Assembly: GCA_016712415.1 (NCBI GenBank)
Contig: JADJRC010000024.1
Location: forward strand, 1 to 64,000
Direction of reading: 5' to 3'
From: Lewinellaceae bacterium
GTDB taxonomy: Bacteria; Bacteroidota; Bacteroidia; Chitinophagales; Saprospiraceae
DNA length: 64,000 nt
The notes under the pieces are model-generated. The model saw only the letters and a list, made by a program, of their open reading frames with translations, did no database searches and had not been told where the DNA came from. Positions 18,028 to 26,058 of the stretch are shown one piece after another (position 1 is the first letter of the stretch; each line of letters opens with the position of its first letter). The translations under genes and the position numbers were made by a program.

Positions 18028-18256
18028 AATCGTTGTGTTTTGGAAAATAGATGTATGATTTGACGTTAAAAAGCAGGCACAACCTCCTGATTTAGTAGTA
18101 AAACCAGTCATTCCGTGCTGCACGCGTCAAAACTACACAGTTTCTCCCTAACGGAATACACCGGGAAATGTTTCCTGTGAGATGGCTTGCAGTCGTTATT
18201 CAGGCAATATTTTCTGCACGAACAACTGCTGTTCACGGTATTCCCGAAATGCCTGT

Positions 18257-19541
18257 TTACACGTCGGAAAAGTTGTGAAAACGCTCAAAGCAGGATTTTT
18301 CCAGCATTTCCCGGTCGTCGGGATGCGCGATATTAATCAGCGCTTTGGCCCGTTGCCGGAGGTTCTTCCCGAACAAATAAGCCACGCCGTATTCTGTAAC
18401 GATATAATGCGCATGTGCCCGTGTGGTCACCACACCCGCTCCTGGCTTGAGCAGGGGCACGATACGCGGGATACCTTTTGCGGTGCGCGAAGTGATCGCG
18501 ATAATGGGTTTCCCACCTTCAGAAAGGGCTGCGCCGCGGATGAAGTCCATCTGACCTCCCACACCCGAATACTGATAACACCCGATCGAGTCGGCGCAGA
18601 CCTGGCCTGTAACATCCACTTCAATGGCGCTGTTGATGGCAATCACCTTTGCATTGCGGCGAATAATATGCGGTTCGTTGACGTAGTCGATGTCGAGAAA
18701 AACAAAAGATGGATTATCGTCGACAAAATCATACAGCCGCCGTGTGCCCAGTGCAAAGGCTGTCACGGTTTTGTTGGGGTGTACCGATTTATACCGGTTA
18801 TTGATCACACCCTTTTCAACCAGATCGATGATGCCGTCGGAAAACATTTCCGTATGCACACCGAGGTCTTTGTGCCCGTGCAGGCAACGCAGCACAGCAT
18901 CCGGAATGGAGCCGATGCCCAGTTGCAGGGTACTGCGGTCTTCGATCAGGCCGGCTATCAGGCGCCCGATCTCCTGTTCGGCTGCCCCGGCATTATCGCT
19001 AAAATGCGCCTCGTGGAGCGGGACATCCTGAAAGACCATCGCGTGGAAGCTGTCCTGGTGGATCATGCCGTCGCCGTGGGTGCGCGGTACCTGCGGGTTT
19101 ACCTGCGCAATCACATGCCGGGCGGTATTGACCGCCGACCGCGCAATATCGACCGAGGTGCCCAGCGAGCAAAACCCGTGGCGATCGGGTTCCGACACCT
19201 GTACAATCGCCACATCAAGGGGCAGGATGTTCCGTTTGAACAATTCGGGTATTTCACTCAAAAACACGGGTACGTAATCGCCGCGACCTTCTCCGACAGC
19301 CTTTCGAATGCTTCCCGAAACAAACAGCGAATTGAAATGAAAGGCAGATTGGTACTCCGGCTTATCTATTTCCAGGTCGCCATACAAACTGATGGAAATC
19401 AACTCTACATTTTTTAACCGCTCGGCCTGCCGGGCCAGTTGGTGCATCATGTACACGGGCGTGCAGGCGCTGCCGTGTACAAAAAACGCGGTTGCCGGAT
19501 TGGATAACCTTAAGCGCCTCTTCGGCGGATACGTAGTGCAT
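18257..19541 (-). CDS. Acetyl-CoA hydrolase/transferase (4-hydroxybutyrate CoA-transferase-like; frame broken)
   Basis: Reassembled length about 427 residues, normal for the Cat1/AbfT family. The N-terminal start MHYVSAEEALKVI, the domain-1 motif FVHGSACTP, the GIGSIPDAV loop, HTEMFSDGIIDL, the catalytic-Glu region INSAIEVDVTGQV and GGQMDFIRGA are all present. It moves CoA between acyl-CoA and acetate in the cytoplasm, in butyrate, hydroxybutyrate or succinate metabolism; the exact acyl donor is not determined. The first 20 codons are out of frame because of an A6 run (19481-19486). Deleting one base restores the family N-terminus. Confidence 0.85.
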
Positions 19542-19687
19542 TGTCGAGATTTGGGTTAAAATAAACCATTGTTAAACATATGCAAAAATGACCGATATCA
19601 GTGCCTTTTCGTGCCAGGATCATTGACATTTTCTCCTTGAACGCAGACCTTTGAAAAATCGCATAAACAAACGTTAATATCACCGCC

Positions 19688-20086
19688 ATGGGAACAATTC
19701 AAAGGATACAATCGGCCAGCCAGATGCCGGTTGAGCGATATGCCGTTAACCGGCCGCTGGATTCAAAGATCGCCCTGATTTCCGGAGAAATTGACTTTTA
19801 CCACCAATTGCTGAGGTGGCTGCTGATGAATTGCCGGGACGATCAGCAAAAGGCCATTGAAGCACTGCAACAGGAACTTGAGGCGCTGAAGGACACTGAA
19901 ATTCCGGCATTAACCGCCACGCTGCATCGTATTAAAAATGGAGAAAACGACCCTTCAAAGCCCGACCTGATCGTTTCCCTGACCCATCTTCAAAGTTGGG
20001 CGTACGATATCGAAGGCGCTTTTCATGCACTCCGGTCGAAAATCCAGGAAGGCTTCGGCAAGTTCATACGGGTGCGCATCTGGTAA
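19688..20086 (+). CDS. Hypothetical helical protein
   Basis: 132 residues, predicted mostly alpha-helical, with a coiled-coil-like segment (residues 50-80, QQELEALKDTEIPALTATLHRI). No signal peptide or recognisable motif. It is divergent from the CoA-transferase gene (146 bp between starts) and convergent with the macrodomain gene. Its last codons form part of a short direct repeat that continues downstream. Function not recognised. Confidence 0.6.
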   Translation: MGTIQRIQSASQMPVERYAVNRPLDSKIALISGEIDFYHQLLRWLLMNCRDDQQKAIEALQQELEALKDTEIPALTATLHRIKNGENDPSKPDLIVSLTHLQSWAYDIEGAFHALRSKIQEGFGKFIRVRIW

Positions 20087-20158
20087 CGCGGGGTACCGCC
20101 GGCTTCAGCCGGATCCTCCCTGTGGGGTGCGCATCGGCAACGGGGGGGTATCGCCGGC
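20073..20158. repeat. Two-copy direct repeat, about 55-bp spacing
   Basis: A stretch starting GTGCGCATC(T)GG and ending ACCGCCGG/ATCGCCGG occurs at about 20073-20103 and again at 20128-20158 with a few differences. The first copy covers the 3' end of the upstream gene. The next 40 bp contain further GGTACC/CCGGCGG inverted pieces. The repeat lies between convergent genes. Confidence 0.5.
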
Positions 20159-20197
20159 GCGGACGCGGTACCACCCGGCGGTACCACCCTGCCCATC

Positions 20198-20677
20198 CTA
20201 TTCTGCGGCCTCCAAACCCTTGGTGAAATTGGTATACACATACACCGGGATCGGAAGCGGATCCAGGTACTGGTATATTACGGGTTTTACATCCTCCCAA
20301 TTCAGTCCGCCCACTCCGGTAGCCAGCCGTGGAATGGCCACACTGCTGAGACCCTCCGCTTCTATGACCCTGGTCAGTTCCTTCAGGGCATGGCTGACGT
20401 TGCTGATCGATGCCCTGCCCGGATGTGAATTGTTCGTTTTAGGAGCTTCCTGGGTGAACAGGTTTATAATACGGTGTTCTACGCCGCTCCAAATCCATGC
20501 GCCTCCCGGTTTGGGGTTGTATTGATGGCAGTAATGCCGGAAATCCTTGTACATGGATGGAAACGCCTCCCGAAGGCTCAATGCCAGGCCGCTGTCGAAA
20601 TGATCGTTTGGCGCCACGCCGTGCGCAATCGCACCGGCTTTTGAAAGCATAATATCGCCCGCTACTTCTTTAATCAT
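20198..20677 (-). CDS. Stand-alone macrodomain protein (ADP-ribose binding)
   Basis: 159 residues, a single macrodomain. It begins IKEVAGDIMLSKAGAIAHGVAPND, where GDI and the AHG(V/C)N-like loop bind ADP-ribose. PRLATGVGGLNW near residue 118 is the second ligand-binding loop of the TARG1/ALC1-like branch. Such proteins remove or bind ADP-ribose or O-acetyl-ADP-ribose; a DarG-type antitoxin is also built on this fold. No DarT-like toxin gene is next to it. No signal peptide, so cytoplasmic. Confidence 0.8.
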   Translation of the reverse strand: MIKEVAGDIMLSKAGAIAHGVAPNDHFDSGLALSLREAFPSMYKDFRHYCHQYNPKPGGAWIWSGVEHRIINLFTQEAPKTNNSHPGRASISNVSHALKELTRVIEAEGLSSVAIPRLATGVGGLNWEDVKPVIYQYLDPLPIPVYVYTNFTKGLEAAE

Positions 20678-20817
20678 GTGTCCTTGTTATTTGGTGAATA
20701 AATTAAATCCAGGCCAAAGTTGGGCAAGGCGGTAATAAGCCGGGGATGACGACTGTCATCTCTGCACATGATGCTGAAAGAAGCGGGGGAGGATGAATTC
20801 AGGAGGACTATGCCAGG

Positions 20818-21172
20818 TTATGGCATAGCCTTCGAGGGGTTTGCATTCAGGTCGTGCGTAAACAGGAGTAACAGCAGGAGCCCGTTCAGCAGCAGCAATA
20901 ACAGGTACCCGGGCCTGTAGTCGGCATTGATAAGGAAAAGCACAACAACAAACCCCATACTGATAACGGATAACACTTTTGCCAAGGGGAAAGCCCCAGC
21001 GCCAGCGCATCACAAGACCCAGCGCCACCAGGGGACCTATGCCCGGCATGATTTTCATGTTGCCGCTTTCCGCTACGAACCAGGTTTTGAAACCAACGGG
21101 AATGGCCGCGATCAATACAATCAGCAAGGCCGCAAGAATCGCTGCCTGTTGTTTCGAAAGGATATTTTTCAT
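20818..21172 (-). CDS. Small polytopic membrane protein (frame broken)
   Basis: Reassembled length about 117 residues with four hydrophobic helices. The reading frame from the start loses its hydrophobic pattern after RWRWG. Deleting one base in a run of four C (20994-20997 plus strand) gives WAFPLAKVLSVISMGFVVV and a second Leu-rich helix before a natural stop. No family recognised. It is divergent from serC. Without the correction the frame runs to 20756 with an unlikely hydrophilic tail. Confidence 0.65.
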
Positions 21173-21244
21173 TTAGAAAGCAATATGCAGAGTGATTTGT
21201 TGACGCCAAAAATAAAGCCTTTTCAGTTTTGAACATACATCCCC

Positions 21245-21252
21245 TACTTTTG
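21245..21252 (+). promoter_or_regulatory. Bacteroidota -7 box of the serC promoter
   Basis: Perfect TAnnTTTG match (TACTTTTG) 47 bp upstream of the serC start, followed by CACCGCAC. No clear -33 TTTG at the usual distance, so only the -7 element is called. Confidence 0.55.
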
Positions 21253-21299
21253 CACCGCACATTCCCCTTTCCTGACTACTCAAGCGCATACTACCATAC

Positions 21300-22376
21300 A
21301 TGAAACAACACAATTTCTCCGCCGGACCGGCCATCCTGCCGGCTTCGGTACTCAAGGAAGCCGGCAAAGCCGCTGTTAATTACCAGGGCATGGGCCTTAG
21401 CCTGCTCGAACTGTCGCACCGCGGCCCCGAATTCACCGCTATTATCGAGGAAGCCAACGCGCTCATGCGCGAAATCATAGGACTGCCCGACGATTACCAT
21501 GTCCTGTGGCTGACCGGCGGCGCAAGCACGCAGTTCTACATGGCGCCCTTCAACCTGCTGAACGAAGGCGAAACCGCCGCCTACCTCGAAACGGGCGTAT
21601 GGGCCAACAAGGCCATCAAGGAGGCAAAACTGTTCGGCAATGTGGAGATCGTCGCTTCCTCCAAGGACCAGAATTATTCCTTTATTCCAAAAGAATACAA
21701 GGTGCCCAAACACGCCAAATATTTCCATATCACGAGCAACAACACCATTTACGGTACACAGCAGCACAAATTCCCCAAAACCCAGGTGCCGCTTGTTTGC
21801 GATATGTCGTCCGATTTTCTGAGCCGCCCTTTCGATCCTCATCCGTTCGGACTCATTTACGCAGGGGCGCAGAAAAACCTCGGCCCGGCCGGTACAACGG
21901 TCGTGATCGTTCGGGAAGACATGCTTGGTACCGTGCAACGCAGCATACCCAGCATGCTCGATTACCGCACCTTTATCAAGGAAAACTCCCTGTATAATAC
22001 GCCTCCGGTATTTCCCATCTATGTCAGCATGCTGACCCTGCGGTGGATCAGGAAAAACGGAGGACTGAAAGGCATGCAGCGCCGCAACAGGGCAAAGGCG
22101 GCTATCCTGTACGATGAGATCGACCGCAATCCGCTCTTCAAGGGCACTGTGGCAAAGGAGGACCGCTCCCTGATGAACATCTGTTTTGTGATGGAAGAAA
22201 AATACGCCGCATTGGAGAAGGACTTCCTGAAAGAGACAGAAGCCAACGGCATGAGCGGTCTGAAGGGGCACCGTTCCGTGGGCGGTTTTCGCGCCAGCAC
22301 GTACAATGCGCTGCCCAAAGCCAGCGTTCAGGCCCTGATCGACCTGATGCGCGATTTCGCGCAGCGGCATGCGTGA
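21300..22376 (+). CDS. serC: Phosphoserine aminotransferase
   Basis: 358 residues, the usual length. It starts MKQHNFSAGPAILP, the conserved SerC N-terminus. The PLP-binding lysine lies in YAGAQKNLGPAGTT (about residue 190), and the substrate-phosphate-binding Arg/His region GLKGHRSVGGFRAS is near the C-terminus. It converts 3-phosphohydroxypyruvate and glutamate to phosphoserine in serine synthesis, and also acts in PLP synthesis, in the cytoplasm. serA is not adjacent in this window, so the pathway genes are dispersed. A TACTTTTG promoter box precedes it. Confidence 0.96.
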   Translation: MKQHNFSAGPAILPASVLKEAGKAAVNYQGMGLSLLELSHRGPEFTAIIEEANALMREIIGLPDDYHVLWLTGGASTQFYMAPFNLLNEGETAAYLETGVWANKAIKEAKLFGNVEIVASSKDQNYSFIPKEYKVPKHAKYFHITSNNTIYGTQQHKFPKTQVPLVCDMSSDFLSRPFDPHPFGLIYAGAQKNLGPAGTTVVIVREDMLGTVQRSIPSMLDYRTFIKENSLYNTPPVFPIYVSMLTLRWIRKNGGLKGMQRRNRAKAAILYDEIDRNPLFKGTVAKEDRSLMNICFVMEEKYAALEKDFLKETEANGMSGLKGHRSVGGFRASTYNALPKASVQALIDLMRDFAQRHA

Positions 22377-22415
22377 ACAGGCCTCTGCCCCCGCTAATCA
22401 ATCGTATTGCCCGCT

Positions 22416-23162
22416 ATGCCTCGCAAACAACAAAAATACAGCGCCACCATTACCGTAAACGACATGCAGTTGCCGGTCGAAGTGGTGATGGAACACCGCA
22501 ACGGCCACAGGTACAGTGTGACGGGTAAACGGATCGGTATGCGACTTCCGCTAAACCTGTCGGCTCAGGATGTGCACGACCACCTGAAAGAACTGGAGCG
22601 CCACGTGGCAAAATGGGCCGCCAAACGGGCGACCCTGCTCGCGCCGTTCCTCCCCAAAGCCTACAACAGCGGCGATTTGCTCGAGGTGGGACAACGCCGG
22701 TATATCCTCGATATCGTGGAAGAAGGGCGGGGCTCGCATACCGGAAAACTCATCGGCAACACGATTGCCCTGCGACTGAGCGACCGCTCTACAACGGCCA
22801 ACAAGGTAAAGGCCATCAAAACCCTGCTTTCCCGTATCGTCGCCGGCGATTTTAAACCCGAAATAGAGCAACGTGTGCTACAGGTCAACCGCAGCACGTT
22901 CAACCGGACGATAAAGGGAATTTTTCTGAAATACAACCACTCTAACTGGGGCAGCTGCTCGCACAACGGCAATATCAATCTGTCTACACGACTGCTTTTT
23001 GCACCGCCGGATGTGCAGGACTATGTTATTTTACACGAACTTGCACACCTCGTGGAACTCAACCATTCCGATCGTTTTTGGGCTTTGGTAGAGCAGTATA
23101 TGCCCGATTACCGGGAAAAGGAACAGTGGCTTAACCAGTATGGCAGAACCTGCGATTTTTAA
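22416..23162 (+). CDS. YgjP/DUF45-type zinc metallopeptidase
   Basis: 248 residues from the ATG at 22416; a TTG 9 bp earlier is possible. The N-terminal half is beta-rich. The C-terminal peptidase core has NWGSCS, NLSTRLLFAPP and the zinc motif HELAHLVELNHSDRFW (HExxH plus downstream His), matching YgjP-like/WLM-clan proteins near residues 165-230. Some relatives accompany restriction or repair genes, but none is near here. It lies 39 bp after serC and 10 bp before the haemoglobin gene, suggesting one transcript. Confidence 0.85.
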   Translation: MPRKQQKYSATITVNDMQLPVEVVMEHRNGHRYSVTGKRIGMRLPLNLSAQDVHDHLKELERHVAKWAAKRATLLAPFLPKAYNSGDLLEVGQRRYILDIVEEGRGSHTGKLIGNTIALRLSDRSTTANKVKAIKTLLSRIVAGDFKPEIEQRVLQVNRSTFNRTIKGIFLKYNHSNWGSCSHNGNINLSTRLLFAPPDVQDYVILHELAHLVELNHSDRFWALVEQYMPDYREKEQWLNQYGRTCDF

Positions 23163-23172
23163 CGCCTGAACA

Positions 23173-23562
23173 ATGAAACCGGACATTTCCACTTCTGAAG
23201 ACGTCAAACAACTGATCAATACTTTTTACGAAAAGGTTCAGCGCGACGATGTGATCGGGTATATCTTCAACGATATAGCCAAAGTAAACTGGTCGGCGCA
23301 CCTGCCGGTCATGCGTATGCCTTCTGGGATTTTCTGTTGCTGGGCAATGCCGACGCCTATCGGGGGCAACCCGATACAAAAACACTTCGACCTGCACGCC
23401 AGACACCCCCTGAAGGCTGCCCATTTCGACCGCTGGCTGGCGCTTTTTCAATCCACGGTGGATGAGTTGTTTGAAGGTTCGAACGCGGACAATGCCAAAT
23501 TCCGGGCTTATGCCATCGCAGAGACCTGGAAGCCCAAATTCGACGGGCCCTTTGCAGGCTGA
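23173..23562 (+). CDS. Group III truncated haemoglobin (two compensating frame shifts)
   Basis: About 128 residues. The N-terminus MKPDISTSEDVKQLINTFYEKV and C-terminal HPLKAAHFDRWLALFQSTVDELFEG with the proximal His match group III (trHbP) globins. Residues about 47-64 as read (MRMPSGIFCCWAMP) are nonsense. The neighbouring frame gives YAFWDFLLLGNADAYRG, the family's distal helix. The frame leaves near 23310-23315 and returns at a G5 run (23362-23366). The role in such proteins is oxygen, nitric oxide or sulfide chemistry at haem, but it is undefined. Confidence 0.8.
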   Translation: MKPDISTSEDVKQLINTFYEKVQRDDVIGYIFNDIAKVNWSAHLPVMRMPSGIFCCWAMPTPIGGNPIQKHFDLHARHPLKAAHFDRWLALFQSTVDELFEGSNADNAKFRAYAIAETWKPKFDGPFAG

Positions 23563-23568
23563 AAAAGA

Positions 23569-24022
23569 TTAGTTTTTCCCGTTCCGGCGCTCCTGCCTGC
23601 GCTCCCGGAATTCCTGGAGCCGCTTGAGCAACGTCTCGCGAAACTCCCGTTCTGCCCTGGGCAGCTTGGCGATTTTCCGGATGGGCAGCACCTTGCGGAG
23701 TTTCTGTACCAGCTCTTTTTCCAGGTCAAATTCCTTTTGGCGCACCTCGAAGTATTTCTTTACGTATTCTTCCACTTCGGTGTCGCTCATACCGTCGATC
23801 TGACCTTCCGGCTTGAGCTGTTTTTGCAGGGGTTTCTTTCGATTCCACGTACTCGTTAAAAATGGGCCAGAAGTTTTGCGCTTCTTCAGATGTGAGGTTC
23901 AGCACCCGGGTATACACCTCGGCGCGGATGGCTTTCAGTCGCTCGCTCACGTCCTTTTGAGCCTGTGCCGTTTGAAAAAAAGCGGCCGTGAGCAGGATAA
24001 CGGTGATAATATGGCGCTTCAT
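23569..24022 (-). CDS. Periplasmic sensor-like protein of the ECF sigma module (frame broken)
   Basis: Reassembled length about 150 residues, with signal peptide MKRHIITVILLTAAFFQTAQAQ. LTSEEAQNFWPIFNEYVE is the signature seen in Bacteroidota proteins encoded next to ECF sigma factors and related to Spy/CpxP folds. The C-terminal half is highly charged and helical, ending RRQERRNGKN. The frame breaks near 23833-23841; removing one base yields ESKKPLQKQLKPEG and joins the halves. It is the third gene of the unit sigma factor, membrane anti-sigma-like protein, sensor. It is probably periplasmic and may respond to envelope stress or metals (inference). Confidence 0.7.
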
Positions 24023-24055
24023 AGTAGGAGAGAGTTCGGAGACAATGTTTTGTTG

Positions 24056-24589
24056 TTACAGTATGCTTTCAAGTTCTTCATCGCTCATTTCGCGGAGCAA
24101 CAGTTCGATCGCTTCGGGCGACAAGCCTTCCAGTCCAGGTGTTTGCAAGGGGGTAACGGGTGGTGCAACAACTTCTGCCTCCCGATCCTTCGCAACCGCT
24201 GCCAACTGGTCTACCTCAAAATCACTGATATTTTGCAGGATGTAGGCTTCGATCAATTCTTCTTCGGATGGCTGCGTATGCACGACAACCGGTTGTACTG
24301 CCGCCGGCGTCGGAGCGAAAAACCGCTTGGCTGTAAGGACAACGACGAACAGCGCCGCCAAAGCGGCAATGACCTGCGGCCGGAACAGCCATGCCCGTAT
24401 CCCGTTTCTTTTCACGGACCCGGCAATGGTCTGGCGTCGCGTGCCCATTGTGTCGAGCCTGGTCAGGACGGAATCTTCCAACGCATCGAAATAACCTTCC
24501 GGTACACGCATCCCGTCGTTCTGCTGTTTCAGGTCGTGCAGTTTGGGTGACAAGCCCTTTAGTTCCTCTTGTAGCGATTCTTGTTTCAT
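24056..24589 (-). CDS. Putative membrane anti-sigma factor
   Basis: 177 residues. A cytoplasmic N-terminus contains MRVPEGYFDALEDSVLTRL, a motif shared by proteins cotranscribed with Bacteroidota ECF sigma factors. One membrane helix follows (about 72-88, VIAALAALFVVVLTA), then a periplasmic acidic tail ending LSPEAIELLLREMSDEELESIL. It lies 21 bp after the sigma gene. Anti-sigma activity is inferred from position and topology; no zinc-binding HxxxCxxC motif is seen. Confidence 0.7.
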   Translation of the reverse strand: MKQESLQEELKGLSPKLHDLKQQNDGMRVPEGYFDALEDSVLTRLDTMGTRRQTIAGSVKRNGIRAWLFRPQVIAALAALFVVVLTAKRFFAPTPAAVQPVVVHTQPSEEELIEAYILQNISDFEVDQLAAVAKDREAEVVAPPVTPLQTPGLEGLSPEAIELLLREMSDEELESIL

Positions 24590-24610
24590 GTCGCTTGTGT
24601 TGTTGCAGGT

Positions 24611-25201
24611 TTAATGGTCGGTTTCTTTGAAGACGGCTTCTATTTTTTTCACGGCATGGTGGAAGGAGGCTTTCAGTGCCCCCACCGAAGTGTCGAGCAA
24701 TACCGCCATTTCTTCATACGGCATTTCGTCAAAGTACCGCAAGTTGAATACAAGTCGCTGTTTATCAGGCAGTCGGGCAATGGACTGTTGCAGTTTTACC
24801 TGCACCTCGTCGCCGTCAAACCATTCATCAGCCTGCAGGCGGTTGGTCTGCAGTACCGTTTCGTCGTCGAGGGAAGCAGATGCGTGTCGTGCCTTGCCTT
24901 GCAAATACGTGATCGATTCGTTGGTCGCAATCCGGTACAGCCAGGTATACAGTTTGGATTTGCCTTCAAATTGCAGGATGCCGCGGTAAATTTTAATGAA
25001 CGTGTTTTGCAGGACATCGTCGGCGTCTTCATGTACCAGCACTAGCCGGCGGATATGCCAGTACAATCGCTCCCGGTATTGGGACATCAGCAACCGGAAC
25101 CCGCGCTCAAACGTGTTGTCGGAGCGCAGCAGTTCCAATATCTGTTCATCTGACACGGGTTTTTTCGTCGCTGATACCTGCAAACTGTCGAACTTTAACA
25201 C
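24611..25201 (-). CDS. ECF-type RNA polymerase sigma factor
   Basis: 196 residues beginning at a GTG; no closer upstream ATG is in frame. Region 2 has DADDVLQNTFIKIYRG with KLYTWLYRIATNESI. Region 4 has LPDKQRLVFNLRYFDEMPYEEMAVLLDTSVGALKASFHHAVKK; only the ends are diagnostic (LPDKQRLVF, GALKASFHHA). The region 2-4 linker is of ordinary length. It directs RNA polymerase to a stress regulon and is probably held by the membrane protein encoded just downstream. Confidence 0.92.
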   Translation of the reverse strand: MLKFDSLQVSATKKPVSDEQILELLRSDNTFERGFRLLMSQYRERLYWHIRRLVLVHEDADDVLQNTFIKIYRGILQFEGKSKLYTWLYRIATNESITYLQGKARHASASLDDETVLQTNRLQADEWFDGDEVQVKLQQSIARLPDKQRLVFNLRYFDEMPYEEMAVLLDTSVGALKASFHHAVKKIEAVFKETDH

Positions 25202-25248
25202 TAGGACGAAAATAAGGCGGGTTGGTTTAATTGCAACAATAAAAAAAC

Positions 25249-25272
25249 GCCGGACTGTTGTACAGCCGGCGC
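25249..25272 (-). terminator. Intrinsic terminator after the AntA-like gene
   Basis: Stem CGCCGG-CTGT / ACAG-CCGGCG with one bulged A and a short loop. On the minus strand it is followed by seven T. It lies between the AntA-like stop codon and the sigma-factor gene and separates the two units. Confidence 0.75.
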
Positions 25273-25299
25273 CTTTGTTGTTTTTATAATACGCCTGGG

Positions 25300-25641
25300 T
25301 CAGGCAGCCTGTTGAAACAGGTTCATCTGGCCATTATGGGCTACCGCATCGAGCAGCCGGGCGTATTTTAGTTTTTCCTTGCTTGTGGTGCGCAAGGCAA
25401 TGAGCTTGGCGAGCTCGAGCGTAAGGTAAAAATCCTCGATGGGCTCGCCCGGGCGAGCGCGTTTGGCAAAGTCGCGGTAGGGCTGAGGGCGGCGTATGCC
25501 GTCGTGGAATTCGTAAGCGTCGCGCAACCACCTGCGGACTTGTGCGCCGTATTGACGGACAGGAAGTTTGAGCACTGCGTGCAGGTTGGATGCCGTCACA
25601 ACCCTGGTGCCCTGTTTGCTTTCGTATACTTCGAGTTTCAT
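25300..25641 (-). CDS. AntA/AntB antirepressor-domain-like regulatory protein
   Basis: 113 residues from the ATG at 25641. VVTASNLHAVLKL, then WLRDAYEFHDG and DFYLTLELAKLIALRTTSKEK follow the pattern of the phage AntA/AntB/KilA-type N-terminal domain (ARxLH, then the two-strand plus helix unit). The usual C-terminal effector domain is missing, so this is a single-domain protein. It has its own strong promoter with a perfect 16-bp palindrome in the spacer and its own terminator. No other phage genes are visible. Confidence 0.65.
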   Translation of the reverse strand: MKLEVYESKQGTRVVTASNLHAVLKLPVRQYGAQVRRWLRDAYEFHDGIRRPQPYRDFAKRARPGEPIEDFYLTLELAKLIALRTTSKEKLKYARLLDAVAHNGQMNLFQQAA

Positions 25642-25687
25642 ATCCAACTCGTTTAATTGCTGTGTGTATTTTGTTTTAAACGCGATA

Positions 25688-25718
25688 CAAAAATAAACAA
25701 GTTGTTTTTAAAAACAAA
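25688..25718 (-). promoter_or_regulatory. Promoter with internal 16-bp palindrome, AntA-like gene
   Basis: On the minus strand TTTG (25715-25718) is followed by 19 bp and then TATTTTTG (25688-25695), a full match to the Bacteroidota promoter. A perfect palindrome TTGTTTTT/AAAAACAA (25702-25717) overlaps the -33 element and spacer and could be an autoregulatory operator. Confidence 0.7.
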
Positions 25719-26058
25719 TTATTGAATACTTTTTTTTGTAAAATTTTTTGTGTTATTTTATAAGTAATTTATAATCAGTTATTTATGCCAATACCGCATA
25801 AGGCGCATGCGTCGTGCAGGAGCATTTCAAAACCGGCACGCTTTGTCAGGTTTGTCTGTTTGGATGTTCGGGTAAACATATATCTTCGCCCGCTGTTTAC
25901 TGCGCTGCTGCCCTGTAGCGCGTTTTCCCTAACCACACATCATTCATTGTAGTCTTTCCCTGCGGTTCGCCACACTGTTGGGTCCTGCTTTGCTGTTGCA
26001 GCAAGGCGGAAGCGAACAATTCATTTTCAACACTCGTATCAAACGGCTGGAAACCAAC
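25719..26058. other. AT-rich intergenic region upstream of the HMG-CoA synthase gene
   Basis: 340 bp with no supported gene. The left half is strongly AT-rich. A weak promoter candidate for the HMG-CoA synthase gene is TTTG at 25859-25862 and TATCTTCG at 25881-25888 (18-bp spacing, one mismatch). Nothing else recognised. Confidence 0.4.

Noticed and set aside
20756..20817. Longer C-terminus of the membrane protein at 20.8-21.2 kb
   Set aside because: That tail is hydrophilic and unlike the rest; the adjacent frame continues the membrane helices and stops naturally at 20818.
25300..25641. Prophage remnant around the AntA-like gene
   Set aside because: No integrase, structural, or other phage-like genes or att-type repeats are seen on either side.
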